NCBI GenBank assembly: GCA_027627225.1 | Contig: CM051027.1 | Coordinates: 92,483,151-92,547,150 of the forward strand | Direction: 5' to 3' | Source of the DNA: Congeria kusceri | Lineage: Eukaryota > Mollusca > Bivalvia > Myida > Dreissenidae | DNA: 64,000 nt | Shown here: positions 48,436-62,400 of the stretch, piece after piece | Position numbering within the stretch: the stretch's first letter is position 1 | Layout of the letters: every line of letters starts with the position of its first letter | The notes under the pieces: model-generated | What the model was told of the DNA's origin: nothing | Database searches by the model: none | The model's input: the letters and a program-made list of their open reading frames with translations, nothing else | Made by a program: the position numbers and the translations under genes

Positions 48436-51400
48436 CATAAAACAGGATTTCGTTTTTGCAAATTACGGGGTTTTCTAGTGCCTTCTAGGCTCTACATTAA
48501 ACCAGTTTAAAACGCTCACAGGTATGTACAAGTTACCGAATACTTACAGCATTATGGTATGTAGTTTTAAAGCGTCAATTGATGTTTGAAAAAATATTTA
48601 TCGGTTATTGCTTATATTACGATACACATAGTGTGTTGTTTTAATTATTTAATTATTGTTTGAATTAGATATATAGTGTATCAAAGTGGCGGATTAACGT
48701 TGGACCCGTCAGTTTTGAAATTTTTAATTACAAATTTACAAAACAAAAACAGTTAGTGCAAACTGCCCACAGTAACATTGGGCTATGTTTTTATCAATTT
48801 AACATGCCATTGATCTATGCCACCGCATTTTTTAAATGTATTCTATAGTTTTACATCTTACGGTATAAATTGGTATGACTTTCAAGTCAAATTGAAACAT
48901 TGCAAAATGTCCAAGGAGACGTTATACATTAAACTTATTTACTATTGTGTGCCATTATTTTCAGATTTCAGATTTAACTAACTTTTAACTTTTCATTTTT
49001 ATTTAAGTATAAAATCATTTAAAAATGCTTGTTTAATTAAATCTAGAATTATGAAAGGACAGTCCCATAAGTTGAAAGAGATTTGTTCACAGATTTTCGT
49101 TTTCTGAAAAAAAAAGTCATTTAATGTATTAACTGCAAAAACTCAAACTGTTGGACTAATCAAAAGTAAATATTATATGAAGAAAAAAAGAATTCAGAAA
49201 AAAATGTGCCCTCACCGCAACTCCAAATCTACGACATCCGTGATCAAAAATCTGTCGCACTACATGTAACTATTCCGCCATTCTGACTTACATTCATACT
49301 CATAGTTGTGAATATGTAACGGTATATAAGTGATACACATGTTTTCCAAAATACCGATAAAAAGTGTTTCAAACGCTTTATAATTTTATCCATTTCATTT
49401 GATGATTTTTCATAAACGAAACTATGTTTCTAATATATTTTTTCGTCAGTCAATAGTAATATTTCGTTTGTTTAAGCGTTGGTTATTGAGCTTATTAACC
49501 AACGGTTTGGAGTTCGGATGCGTAGAAATTAAACCACTAGGGCAAAAACCAACGCTTACCCGTCAATCATTTGGATTATAAAAAGATCCTGTATATAATT
49601 GGTCTGTATTTTTTAAGATTATGAATGAGAACTATATTTATCTATATTCTGCACATTTACCGCAAAGAACATTCACAGTGCGTTTCAGTGACGTCAATAA
49701 ATTATTAATTCAAAATGACGTCAGCTTCATTGACAAACATTGAGCAATGACGTCATACTTAGTTATAATAATAGAGCACATAAGTATTATGCTTACCAGC
49801 GCTAATAGACAGTATGTGATCTAGTTCTATACAAATATTGGGATATCCCTAAATTTTCGAAAAATAATGATTTTTTGCGCCCCTTAATATTGGGACACAT
49901 TTGAAAGTTGAATTATTTCGTGTCCCTAAATATTGGGACACCAACAATATCACCTTATGTTACTGTATAAGAATTCCGTACCCTTCTACTACGCTGATTG
50001 CATAGCGACTTGTGATACGGTATATTGTGCTTTCTTATCTATACATCTTAATGCACACCATCTTGTGTATGTTTACATGTAGTTGACACGTGGTGCAAAC
50101 TGTGTACTCTACATGCTCTTCTCAATTAAGCCTCTCAATCAATTACCTTACACTAAGTCCCCAGCAAGAAATAATTGATCTTATAAACATTAGTCTACTA
50201 AAAAAACTCCTTATAATTATTTATAAATAATTATTTAATATATTTTTGTAAGAGATAATTATTTAAAGCACTGTGTGAGAAATATTCAGGCTATATAGTT
50301 TGTTTTTATGCAGTTTACTTGCATACAATTGATTTAACGTTTAAATCACTTGAATTTAGTTTTTGATGATATACAGTTTCACGATGTTTTTTTTTTCTTT
50401 TCAATCATCATGTTTTTATCGACGTCGATACTTAATTCGAAGCACCTGTGATTCAGCTATCGTGTTCAAATGAACGTTGATGAATGAACATATAAATTTT
50501 TAATTTAAATTTTGAGAATGGCATCCGTTGATCGGAGTCAAAATGAGAACTATTATCTACGTCTGAATTTGCTTATTACGAAAGCCCAGAAGGTCCTTGA
50601 GAGCCAAGTTAGACTCGATTATCAAAGCGGCTGATTTAACTAACGTGCTCCGGAAAGCAGAGAGAACACTATTTTGGCTGAAGACAGATTATATTAAATC
50701 CGATGAACAATATAGATTGTTGAACCAAAAACCGAACTCAAGGCATTTTGATACAACCCTTTTGAATTGTCTTCTTCAAAATATTTGTAATTTAGATCGC
50801 AATGACAAAGTTTGGACAGAGAAAGATAACCCAAATATAAAGGCAACCCAGACACAGAAAATATTCAGCGAATCCGGAACGCGTGAAACAAAGTAAGTAC
50901 GCCAAAAAAATATTATTTTATATACGCTGAATACTTAAATACATTAAAGTGTTTCAAAATAGGAAATGATCCAGAGCTAAAGAGCACGGGACTGCAACTG
51001 CTTCCTTTTTGCCCAGACTGGGCCGGTAAATAGCTCAATGTCAAACAAAGGGGCTATGTTTGAAAACCTACATTGGAAGCATTAAAATGACACAAACAAA
51101 AACATTTAGCATAGTATTAGAGCCTGTCGTCCGATGCTACAACTTTTCGACTATAATGTTTAGTAGGGGAAATTGTCCGTTATGTCACTACGACAGTCAT
51201 GAGCACTTCACAGTTTATTTACACTCAACGACTATACAAAATGAACACACTTTAAAACTTCTAATCATTAATATCTCCGAAATGACACATCTCTTCAACA
51301 ATCCAAAACAAATCCCTTGAAACTACACCGCCGTATAGTACCCCAACAGGGTTTCTATCCTGAACATTTTTTAAACCCTCTACACACATGTAATTCTCTT

Positions 51401-53256
51401 TTCTTTTAATCTCCAAAAGCCCCAGTGCCTTCTATTTATACGAATCGAAACAATATATAATAAATCAACGGTTTAACCAAACCAACCTTCTCAACTTGTT
51501 CTGCACAGGCTGTTTCACTGCTGCTGTTGCGCGCGGTAAAGCAACATGTTCTGCACAGGCTCAACATCAACCAAAAGCCATATATCAAAATTTAAACCCA
51601 CTGACCTAATGTAAGGGGTCAAAGACTAGGCATTCTAAAATAAAAACCACATCTAAATACTAAATATTACATCACAAAAGCTGGTCCGGTTTTGCCCTCC
51701 GTTCTTTTCGAGCAGCACCCTGTACCTTTTCTGATCTTACATCTTTCTTTTTTTACTGACCTTTATATTATGAATTGTTTCTTTTTCGCTTTTTCATATT
51801 GTCATAAATTTCGCTAAACAACATATTAAAACATCGGAACCAGCTGTGGTATGAATGATATCCAGAACACTATAAATACAATCAAGACACACATTGAAAT
51901 ACCTAAGATAAAAATCTCCGAGGTTAGTATATTAAAATTTATTACAGGAAGATTTATTTTTAGATACGTGTTATCAGATGCATTCGACAGCGTTTCCCAA
52001 CTCGTTTGACCTTAAACAGTTTATTGTCTTTCTTCCTTGCATAGAAAACACAATGAGGTTTCTGGAGGAATATCAAAAGTATGAACAGTATTACCTCGTT
52101 ACTAACTTTTGGCATCAGGCAGAACAGATGTTGATTGCCAGAAGGCTGACAATATTAACTGGGCATTATGGCGAAGGTAAAACGAGTATGGCAGCGTACC
52201 TTGCGCTAAAAAGATCGAAACCTCAGAAATGTTTGAAGTTGTCTCATGCCAACGATTGGAGAAAGGTTGACTGGTCGCTGCATATGTTCAACATGGTCAT
52301 AACTGAAGACATATTTGGTGCTGGGGCGTTGAACACTAGTTATGTTTCAGATTGGTGCACGTTTCTTCTAGAAATAGAGCGCGCTGCAAATGAGACGCGA
52401 CTGAATGTTATTATAGCGTCTCGACATTATATAAAGGTAGAGGTGCTTGGGTATTTGAATAATGCCGCCATATTTCAAAAGGGATATATTATACATCTTG
52501 CTTCAAATGATCTTTCAGACAATGAGAAAAAGGAAATTACAAACTTGGTCAAAATATTTGGCATAAAAGTAAGCCACACATTCATTGAGAACATCAGTTC
52601 TTCGCTAAATAGTCACCAGGAAGACCTTCTGATATATGTTGATGATTCTGAAGAACATGTGTTTAGCCATAATGTTATTGGAGACATGGTTGGTGTCGTT
52701 CTTGGAAAACCAAGACACAAAGTTATTGAAACCATGAAATTGTGTCCGCGAGATTTCCTGATGGACAGGGTTCATTTAGACGATGCAGGAAACGAAGAAT
52801 TCCGTATAGTTGTCGGCAAGAGAATTATCATCATCTTTGCAAAAAGGTTGCAAAAATGGTTCTTCGTAAGAATGCAATAGTGATGCACAAGGGGATTTTG
52901 GTAATGAAATTCAACAGTTGCAGAGTCGAAGTCCTACACTATGTGTTGAAGTGCTCCATGATCTTGATTTCAAGCTGCTAAATCATTCTATTTTTAAGGA
53001 TGAACATTTTGTGAACGAGTTTATTCAATTTATCAAACATGATGGCTTCGAGCAAGATATCTTTGGAACACCTATCATGAAATTGAAAAGTGGGCTCAGT
53101 AATGAAAAATATGATGTGAAAATATATATCCCATTGTATTGTCTTTACTTTGGAAAGGATGTACTTTTAAAGGAAATGATTGACAATGGTGTCGATATAA
53201 ATGTTTTAATCACACATTACACACTTGTGACTCAAAACAAATGGAGCCTGTTATAA
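48436..53256 (+). pseudogene. HEPN-STAND pseudogene, short form (copy 4)
   Basis: A degraded leader exon ends at 48521 before GTATGT. The HEPN exon (50518-50892) has an inserted T near 50597, a lost base near 50842 and a TGA before the donor. No exon 2 is seen. An exon 3 remnant (about 51836-51922) lacks its acceptor. The long exon (52045-53256) keeps Walker A GHYGEGKT, but Walker B reads VITED instead of VIIDD. It lacks about 126 residues in frame after NEKKEI (near 52540) and shifts frame near 52822. Its end (DINVLITHYTLV...) is the B-type end shared with copy 1, without ankyrin repeats. An AATAAA lies at 53514-53519. The combination of lesions argues against a functional product. Confidence 0.88.
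50893..51835. other. Intron-position DNA of copy 4 with unrelated sequence
   Basis: The expected intron 1, exon 2 and intron 2 sequences of the family are not recognisable here. An 86-codon open frame at 51060-51320 and a repeated TGTTCTGCACAGGCT (51498 and 51548) suggest replacement by other repetitive DNA. No identity is assigned. Confidence 0.5.
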
Positions 53257-55021
53257 TGCTATTATTTTAATGTTATTAATTACAATAAATATAGTCATCA
53301 ATGTTATTTTTGCATTCTTGTTTCAAATAGTGACCATTAAATTCTTAGTGTACGAGTACATAAAATCACCGTCGGTGATCCGATATCAGAAGTGTGTAGT
53401 TACCAGCTAGCTATGAATACTGTGCCACGTAGACAAGACAAACATTTTCAGAAGAATCAGGATCTCTTTTGTGTTATCTGCCAAAATAGGAATGTTCAAT
53501 TTAATTTTCCTTTAATAAAGTGTTTAGTGTGTTTCGGGTGATGTTTTTAAATTATTTACCAAGACAGAGAATGGGGTATTGAAATAAAAAAATAAATATT
53601 TTTACCCTCGGCGATGTTAGAATTATTTGGTGGATTGCATGGCAAGATTAGACGGCCTACAGATTGTACAGAAATGTGATCACCATAGGTTCTGTTGTCA
53701 CTGTAAGTACATAGAAAGAAATCGTTTAAATCTAATCACTACTGGAGTGTACGTGTACGTCACAGCAATTTGATTACATTCAGTAGGCTCACCATGTTGC
53801 CCTCGCTCTACAGGAGTTATATTCATAAATGAACATAATAAATTATTCATAAAATGAACGAAATACATGTATGAATCAAATATTCATATTCATATATAAA
53901 CATAATTACTGACTTTAAACAAGCTGCAATCAAGTTCATAAGTGTTTTGTTATCATTCACTTCATAATATCAAATGACTTGTACGATGAAATATATAATT
54001 CGATCTGGTCTAGTGGGAAGCGTGATAGACTTTTAACACGGACTTCTAGATGCAGAAAATTCTTGTTATCCTTTGTTTATTGAATATTTGACTTCATAAG
54101 TCAAGGTGCTTATATTTTGCAATGATGACGTTTTTGATGACATATAAAACATGTGTACGCATGCACTTTAGCAATTGTATTCGGTATTTATGTAGAGTGT
54201 TCACAACAAAGAAAAACATGTAAACATATGTATTGTCCTTCGAATCTTGAGATTATTCAGATAAAGTCTATTCATGTTAGAGTATGTCTAATATATTCAT
54301 ACGTACACTATAAAATCGATCAATTTCGTGAAATTTTATAGTAAATATCAATATTTTTGCATTGTGAAATGAGTCACCCAACGGCATCTTACTCAAATTA
54401 ATATATCAGTAACGTTTAATAATTTCAAAAGTTGTTTAATATACATGACCTTTCATGTTAACTTGTTTTTGTATTGGAGATTACAAGTTTTGACCTAAGT
54501 TCATAGAGCATATGTTATTGTACCAGTGTGTTGTTTTGTTACTGTGCTTACTTCCATTAAAATGCTCCGTAGTAGATAGGGTTGTTGAGTTCGTATGCAC
54601 CATGAAGCAAAATATATCAGATGAAGCAGTTTGGGATACTACTGGAATAAAAACTGTATTAGAAATGTGTCAATTAGAACATATTTGAAAAAATACATTG
54701 AAAACTGAAAAATCATTTTGAGTTCCAAAATATTATTACTATATCTGGGAACCGTTAAGACGTTGGGTGATAACGTAGATATATGTTATTTATAAATGTA
54801 ATATACAAATGTTTAATGTTCATATGGCCTTGATATGGCAAACAATAATGGGTTTGTTACTTACTTTACTATATAAATGATAATTAATTGTTTACCATTT
54901 GGTTGAAACAAGCTCCTTCCAACAGGCAAAATTTCGTGATATTCGTGGTTTTGTTTCATTTTGTTGCCCTCATCATTATTCAAAGGGGAGCAACCTGCGC
55001 AGAACGTTGCGCCATGTAACT
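53257..55021. other. B-type 3' spacer between copies 4 and 5
   Basis: It is homologous to 6678-8628 throughout, with small indels, and leads into the copy 5 unit in the same way. It lacks the SINE found at 7231-7460. No gene is seen. Confidence 0.8.
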
Positions 55022-55372
55022 TTATGGTTAATATTCTTTCGCAATTTGCACATTTGTCCGTGTTTCCTTTGTTCGAATTAAATTTCCAATTCTCAGACTG
55101 CTACTGACTGTTAAAAGCAGGACCCAGATTATTGAATGTTTTACTTTGTGTTTGTTGTGATTTACACCTATATATCGTTATGTTATTTTTAATGGAAAAT
55201 AAAACAATTAATTGTTTTTTTTTGTTTATTATTGGAAGTAGGTAAAAAAGCACATATTTTATTAACATTTTGGAAACAGTCAAAAAGTTGCCCACTGTAC
55301 TTCTAGAAAACAATTTGACTGTTCCCAAATTCCAATGAAATATCTGTATAATGTTCATTTTCTTATTGCTAT

Positions 55373-56007
55373 TGTAGCGAAATCGGATAATATCGACAAA
55401 AGCCCCATTATTTTGTAAAGAATTACGTAGACGCGTGTATGTCAAAACGCGCGTTCATTCAGACAATCATTACGACAGTGACTCAAGGAGAGTATAAAAG
55501 AGCGCGTCGTCGCCGAAAAAAGTCAGATGTGAATTGACTCTCGAGCAGGACAGATCTTCAGTTGTGAAGTAGCTCGCGAGGGGTAAAGACCTGCTACAAG
55601 AAAACTTATATCTTCACGTTGGAACTGTTAGGTTTGCCTGCTGTGTAATTTGCACAGAGCATTTAGTTCTGTGTAATAGAAAAAGCGGCAAGCTCAGGAA
55701 CAAGCAAAGGAAGATAGGCGACCGGTGGATGATAGAGCTCTCTAAAATAAGGTGGATAAGAACATTGAAGATTGGCGACTTGATAAAAGTGATTTATAAT
55801 TAGGTGGATAGGAGCATTGATTTGATTTAATACAATAAACAAACGGCCAGTAGCCCTGAGGACAATTTATTATATCTGTATATATTTAATGGTTTAGTGA
55901 TAGGCAATCACTACCATAATATTATTAAGCAAAGTAGCTTTCAAATAAGATATAAATATATAATCGTTTGTCCACCATTTGTTAATAAAGACCCTCTTCA
56001 CGCCACA
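55373..56007 (+). mobile_element. Solo LTR of an LTR retrotransposon
   Basis: The 635-bp insertion starts TGTAGCG and ends CGCCACA, that is with the TG...CA termini of an LTR. It is flanked by the 4-bp duplication CTAT (55369-55372 and 56008-56011). Units 1 and 2 show the uninterrupted site TTGCTATGATTG. A TATA-like AGTATAAAAGAG lies near 55491 and AATAAAG near 55984, fitting an LTR promoter and poly(A) signal. No internal genes are present, so it arose by LTR-LTR recombination. The orientation is taken from these signals. Confidence 0.88.
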
Positions 56008-56609
56008 CTATGATTGTGCTCATTTATTGTTTTGCGTGTAATTAAAGATGGACTGTAACAAGTTTTATTAATGAAATGTATGTTGTGTTACTTCATGTAA
56101 GTGATTTTGAATGTTATGCCATACAGTTTGTATGTTGATTCATGTCATAAATGCAATTACTAAATTGTTGTCTTGCAAATATAAATTGCTAACTTGCCAA
56201 TAACATGAGGCACGAATGATTTAAAAAATGCAATAATCCAGCTGCAGGGCGTATTGGATATGGTGTCCGACTTTTCAAGTTGTCGCCGGAACTTCGAAGA
56301 TTGGTGCCTACCGTCTTGAAGCGTTCAGGTAACACTTCTCAAAGACACCAAGTCGTGGTCTAAACCAGAAAGAGTACATCAAGTAACCATCTTTTCAATA
56401 AATGAAAATGTATTTTCTTTAAAAAATGCTTAGTCAGGTTGAGTGTTAATGTTCTCAGACATTTGTACCTGACAGAGTATAAGAATTATTTTAGAATTCC
56501 AGGCGTCCTTCTTTTTATTCAAACATTGATTCAGTTAGCTGCACAAGTTCTCAAAACAATGAAGTTTGAAAACAATATTTCGAAACTGATCATTAATAGT
56601 GGCTTATGA

Positions 56610-57772
56610 CATAGAGAATACATGGTTGGTGCCGAGATGGAGAAAGTTTATCCGGTGTGGCTTAGAAAATGAAAATAGGGCGAGCTTTAGCGAGCCCTGT
56701 TTTTGTTTTTGGGCCGAACCGGATAAACTTTCTCCTACCCGGCACCTACCGTGTATTCTATTTATCGTCATTTCTATTCAATTAAATTTAAAAACGCCAA
56801 ACATTAATTAAAGGTTTAAATTTAAAAAAAAAAAATCTAGATATCTAGAACCAAATAACTCGCTTGTATGTATGCGTACTACCGGAAAAAAATAGTTCTC
56901 TATTTCTTAATCACCTTTATCAAAAAGCGAAAGTAAAATATTAATAAATCTTATTTGCTGATGTCAGTACGACACGAAAATGACGTAGTAAATTTGCTTT
57001 TGTTTTAAACCAGATTATATTGGTTTTTAAAGAGTTTCATTACGTCACACCAACTACGTCATTTATTTTGTGTTGTAAGATTACACAATGTAGTCAAACC
57101 AGAACGCGTTTGTTTTGCAGTTTAAAATACATGAAATCGGAATAAATATTTAGTGTTTCTGTGTTTTGGATGGATTATTGTATGCAATAGGATTCAGATA
57201 AAAAGTGTATGGAATATTTGCCTCGAATGAAAACGGTGAGATTGATCCCTTTTCAAGTTTCTACGATTTACTCGGATAGTTGTGGGTGGAGGACAGTGTA
57301 ACTGAAAGTGAAATAAATCAAATTAATGTTTCGTTCTACGTTAAAATAACAGATGTAGCCTTTGATGATTTTTTTTCTTTTTTTTTGATCGGAAATTTAT
57401 ATAAAGGGTTATTTCTTTGATGAATATGCTCTGTTGGTTGAACAAAGAAAGTCTATCCACAAACAAGAACCCGCTTGCATCAGATTCAACTGTGTTAAAA
57501 TGGAATGGAAATTGTTGTTAACAAGTTATATGGAGTGTAAGGGCAAACAACTCATTTGTTGTTTAAATCTGTTAAACTAGACAACATAAAGTTTGTTTCG
57601 ATGAAAAACATTGGTAAGTTGATTTGATGCTGTGTCACTCTCGACAATGTTGTTATCCGGCGCGTAGGAATACCTATTGACGGTATATCAGTCACGTGAT
57701 CAACTGCCGGATATCAACAAGTTTATACGGCCACCGCTTTATTAGGTCACTGTTTGGGTTAGTAGCAGGATA
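56610..57772. mobile_element. Insertion of about 1.16 kb with a strong terminal foldback
   Basis: Compared with copies 1 and 2 the sequence between GGCTTATGAC and AAGTATATATA is extra. Its first 160 bp form an imperfect hairpin. The left arm is about 56611-56657 (GAATACATGG, GGTGCCGAGA, GGAGAAAGTTTATCCGGT); the complementary right arm is about 56716-56762. Near its end (57655-57712) is another CCGG-bounded palindromic stretch. No transposase is seen. The type is unknown; a non-autonomous foldback element is likely. Confidence 0.65.
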
Positions 57773-58221
57773 AAAGTATATATATACTGTTCTATTAAGC
57801 ATTTAAGATTCACTGAATCACTGGAACTGAATTATTTCTTTAAAATAATAACAATAATAATACCCCGGTAAAATAATGACAAGCTAATACTTTATTGTAA
57901 GGGTTAATATCATGTCAAAGGTCACTCAAAACAAAACTAGACACATTTATCGAACAGTATTTAGATCTAGACATTGTTAGATAAATTATTACATTCTACA
58001 ATCGAATAAGCAGTCCCAAATTAGTATTAACCAGAACACTTGATGATGGACAGTGTGAATCGATATTTGTACTGTCTTTTAAAGACTGTGCAATGAACAA
58101 CTGACACGTCAGTGAAATCGCAACAAAATTATCAATTATTCAAGGGACTTAACTGCATCTGAAAGCGTTAAGCATTGTTGTCCCTATCATAGTCTAATTT
58201 TCTGAAAACGGCTTAGTCGGT

Positions 58222-58344
58222 TATTTCCCTTGGTAGCTTGGTATAAACAAATGGAAATCGAAACTAGATTATCAGTTTCGGAATTTGGGGGTGTTTTCCA
58301 GCGTCTTCTAGACTACGTGACCCTGTCCCGGCTGCAACGCACAG
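58222..58344 (+). other. Leader exon of copy 5 with overlapping upstream frame
   Basis: It is homologous to the copy 1 and 2 leaders, ending ACAG before GTATGT. The ATG at 58251 stays open to the donor. After splicing to 59410 it would overlap the main start in another frame, stopping 25 codons into the HEPN exon. Exon status is inferred. Confidence 0.55.
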
Positions 58345-59410
58345 GTATGTAACAAATATTACAGTTAATAACAGCAATGTGTGTTTAAGTGTAAATTATG
58401 ATCGAAGTATAAATAATCTCTGCTGGTATCAGAATAAACTTACCGTAGATCCCTTTTTTAAATAACAGATAGACGGTCCAATGATAATTTAATTGAAATT
58501 GATTTAGTATGTTCAAAATGGCGGATGAATTTGTAAACAACAATAACTGACGGACATCAAACATTCAGAATTGGAATACTTCTTACAGCCACAGGGAATT
58601 ATTAACCATTTATCATTAATAATATTATAGTACTGTTATGTGTATATAAATCTACCGAAAAAAGTACCTATGCTCACATTGATTTTGAGATTCTCTGCTA
58701 TGTACTAGATTCTAATAATATCTTCTATGTCAAGGCTGTTTGAACATTACCATAGACTGATAGAGTATTGTCTACAGCACCGCATATCTAATGTCATAGG
58801 TGGATTCAGAGGGGTGCGGGAGTGGCGTACGCCCCCCTACCCACCCCTTCCCCCATAAAAGTGTCAAATATTTGATTTAACCTCAAGAGTATTGCAAATG
58901 CTATCAAATCCAGAATCTACATCTACGCCAACCAAAATTATCAAATAATGCCAGTAATTGATATATATCCCATATTTTTGCAGGTAAGCCAATATCAGTA
59001 CCTCCTTGCTTGTTTATATATAACGCAATTGGGCTATCAATTTATTGTATTGCAGAATAAAAATGGCAGTTATATACTGCTTTCAGTTTTACCCAAAATT
59101 ATGTATCCGCACTTTAATGTGGTCACTCTGGTGAAGAAGAAGAACACTTCGCCCACTCACAACTCTTGTAAAAACAGATCTTTAATTTTACGATGGTCAT
59201 TTGATTCTTTATGCTATTACAAATTATTGATTTCTTCAACAATAACAAAGAAAACGACAACAACAAAAAATCATCCACAACTGAACATTAAGTTCGATTT
59301 GTTACACTATGTGAAATTATGATTAAACAAAACTTCAAAGAAACATTGATACGTGTATATCAACAGATTATACTACAATTAAAAAATCAACATTCCATAT
59401 TATTTTCAGA

Positions 59411-62400
59411 ATGGCGTCTGTTGACGGAAATCAAAATGAGGCGTATTATCTACGTCTCCATAGGCTTGTTATGGAGGCGCAGAAGGTCCTGAGAGCCAAG
59501 TTTGACTCTATTATCAAACCTGCTGATTTAACAACCGTGCTCTTCAACGCAAAGGGAACATTAGATAAGCTGAAGAGAGATGGTATTATATCTAATGAAC
59601 AATATAGATTGTTAAACCCAAATCCAAAATCAGAAGATTTCGATACAACTCTGTTACTGTGTCTTCTTCAAAACGTGTGTAATTTGAGCCCCAAAGACAA
59701 AGTTTGGGCCGAGAAAGATAACACTAAAATTAAGGGTAATACAGACAAAGAAAACATCCAGCGCATCAGGAACTTGAGAAACAAAGTAAGTACATTTACA
59801 CCAATTTGAAGTTAAATTTCAAATTGAGAATAAGCTTGCCTTTTGAATTTAGGTATGTTGGACACCATAACCTTTTTTGTTCTTATCTACACCATAAAGT
59901 TAGATATATTTGTAGATCAAGTGTGTATGATACGTAAGGATAGATAAACAGCGGTATTGCTTAATAACACCATTATTTTCTAAACACAAAATTGATTTTG
60001 CGCCACATGTTATTAACTAAACGCATATATAAAATACCTAATGGGTGTTTACAACACGAATACTATCTAGGGTATATAAACGTTTCTAAGTACATAATGT
60101 TCTCGTAACATATGAAAACGCAAGCAGTTTTAACACAAATAAATCAATGTTTTAAGAAATGTCAATATTTGATTGTTTACCTTTTCTTATAATAAGAGAC
60201 AGAGGTGTACATGTACAGCTAAAACAATTGGTTTCGTCATGCGCTATCAAAATGAAAAAAGTGCAAGATCTTTTATGCGTTTTCATCATGTGTTACACAA
60301 CTCAGTGCATTTTTAGAAACATTTGTATGTGAACTGGCTCGTGAATAAGTCAGATATTTCAGATGCTTAAAGTATTTGTCATCGGCCATATGTTGTCATT
60401 ATAAAGCAGATACACAAGCTATTTACTTACGATATAAATACTAGTACTAAAGAAGTGGTTTAGGTCTTTATCTGTGTACGCATCTCAATTCCATATCTTT
60501 CAAGTTGATACATAATCGACAAATGTATTAGAAAATTATTTTAATTCATTGTTTTCTTTGTTGTATTTATAACGTATTTAGCTTAGTAAATGTTTTATCA
60601 TGTAATTGTGTGTGAGCTTTCAATCCAGTTACTCTGCAAATTAACTTAATATATGCTACATATTGCAAAAATGTAGTACTAGAATTTACGTATGTCTTTT
60701 CAGATGCAGCACAAAAACCTTGCTAGCTTAGAGCAGCCGGAGTTTGAAACCAACTGGAAGATTCTAGAACAGGTTAAATGCGCATAATTGGTTTATAACT
60801 ACATGAATAATGATCTAAACTTTAATAAAATGGTTGCATTATTTAAACTTGAACTATTAGTCACATAATTTTGTATTTCGCGTACTTACGTCAACGCTTT
60901 AGCACTTAGTACTATAATTAACACACTACCGGATTTATAAGCACGCCTACTAAGCCCAAGCTGCGACAGACACCGTTGAAGGTATACGAATGTTTTTTAC
61001 AATATGTCCGTCAAACAGTTAGGTCAATTGTGTTGAAAGTTGAAACCAATACCAACTATTTTCTTTCACACTGCAGGCCATGATTGCGCTAGGGACCGGC
61101 AGTGGTATGAAGGATATCCATAATACTATAAATACCATCAAAACAAAAACACTGGAAATTGTAACACCTGAGATGAAAAGCCTCCGAGGTTCGTGCATTA
61201 TTATTATTATTATTATTATTTATACATATATTTTTAAGTTTATGATAACGTTTTATTTATGTTCACTACATTATAATCATGTGCCAAACCAAATAATTTT
61301 GTATTACATTCTTTTCATAGAAAACACAGTGTGGTTCCTTAAAGAATATCAAGATGATAAGCCATATTACGTCGAGACTAAGTTCTGGCATCAGGCAGAC
61401 AAGATGTTAAATGAAAGAAATCTTACGGTATTAACTGGACATCCTGGCGAAGGAAAAACAACTATGGCAGCGTACCTAGCGCTGAAAAGATCGAAACCTG
61501 AGAATTGTCTGAAGCTCGCACATGCTCATGATTGGAGAAAGGTTGACTGGTCGCTGAAACTGTTTAACACAGTGATTATAGATGATATTTTCGGTGCTGG
61601 GGCCTTGAATAACAGTTATGTTTCAGATTGGAAAGCTTATCTTCCAGAAATAGAGAGAGCTGCAAGACAGAAGCGAATGAATGTTATTATAACGTCAAGA
61701 CATTATATTAAGGAAGAGGCACTTGATGAATTGAACAATAATTCAATATTTAAAGATCAGGAAGGAAACATTGTACATCTTGCTTCAGACGTTTTAAGCC
61801 ATAACGAGAAAAAAGAAATTCTCCTCTCGCGGGTAAGAAGGCATGACACAGAAGATCTGATTTCGCGAAACCACGTAGATATTGACGAATGTGTACTGAA
61901 ATCCAAGGGCACGATTAATCTTGACAATGACAGGACTGAAAATTTTGTATTTGGTTTCCCACAGTGCGCTAATTTGTTTGTCCAGAGTGACAAAATGATT
62001 AAATTGGGAGCACGTTTTTTTGAAACCCCAGAGGCTCACTTCAAAGCTTATATTGAACAGCTTTATAATGCAAAAGACGACGACATTTTTCATAAATTTA
62101 TAGCTCTTGTCATTGTCTGGGCAGAACCGACACGTCGAATAAAAGCAGATGACGTAAGAAATCCTGCACAAACATCAGAACACATAAAGTTTGTGGCAAA
62201 AATATTTGACATCGCCATTAACCGCAAATTCCTTGAGAACATAAGTTCTTCGTTAAAGAGTCATCAGAAAGACTTCCTAATTTATGTGGACCATTCTGGA
62301 GAATACAAGTTCAGTCATAATGTTATTGGAGACATGGTTGGTGTAGTTCTTGGACAACCGAGACACAAAGTTGTTGAAACCATAGAATTGTGCCCGCGAG

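Noticed and set aside
51060..51320. 86-codon frame inside copy 4 intron space
   Set aside because: No recognisable domain, no splice context, and the surrounding sequence is probably inserted repetitive DNA.
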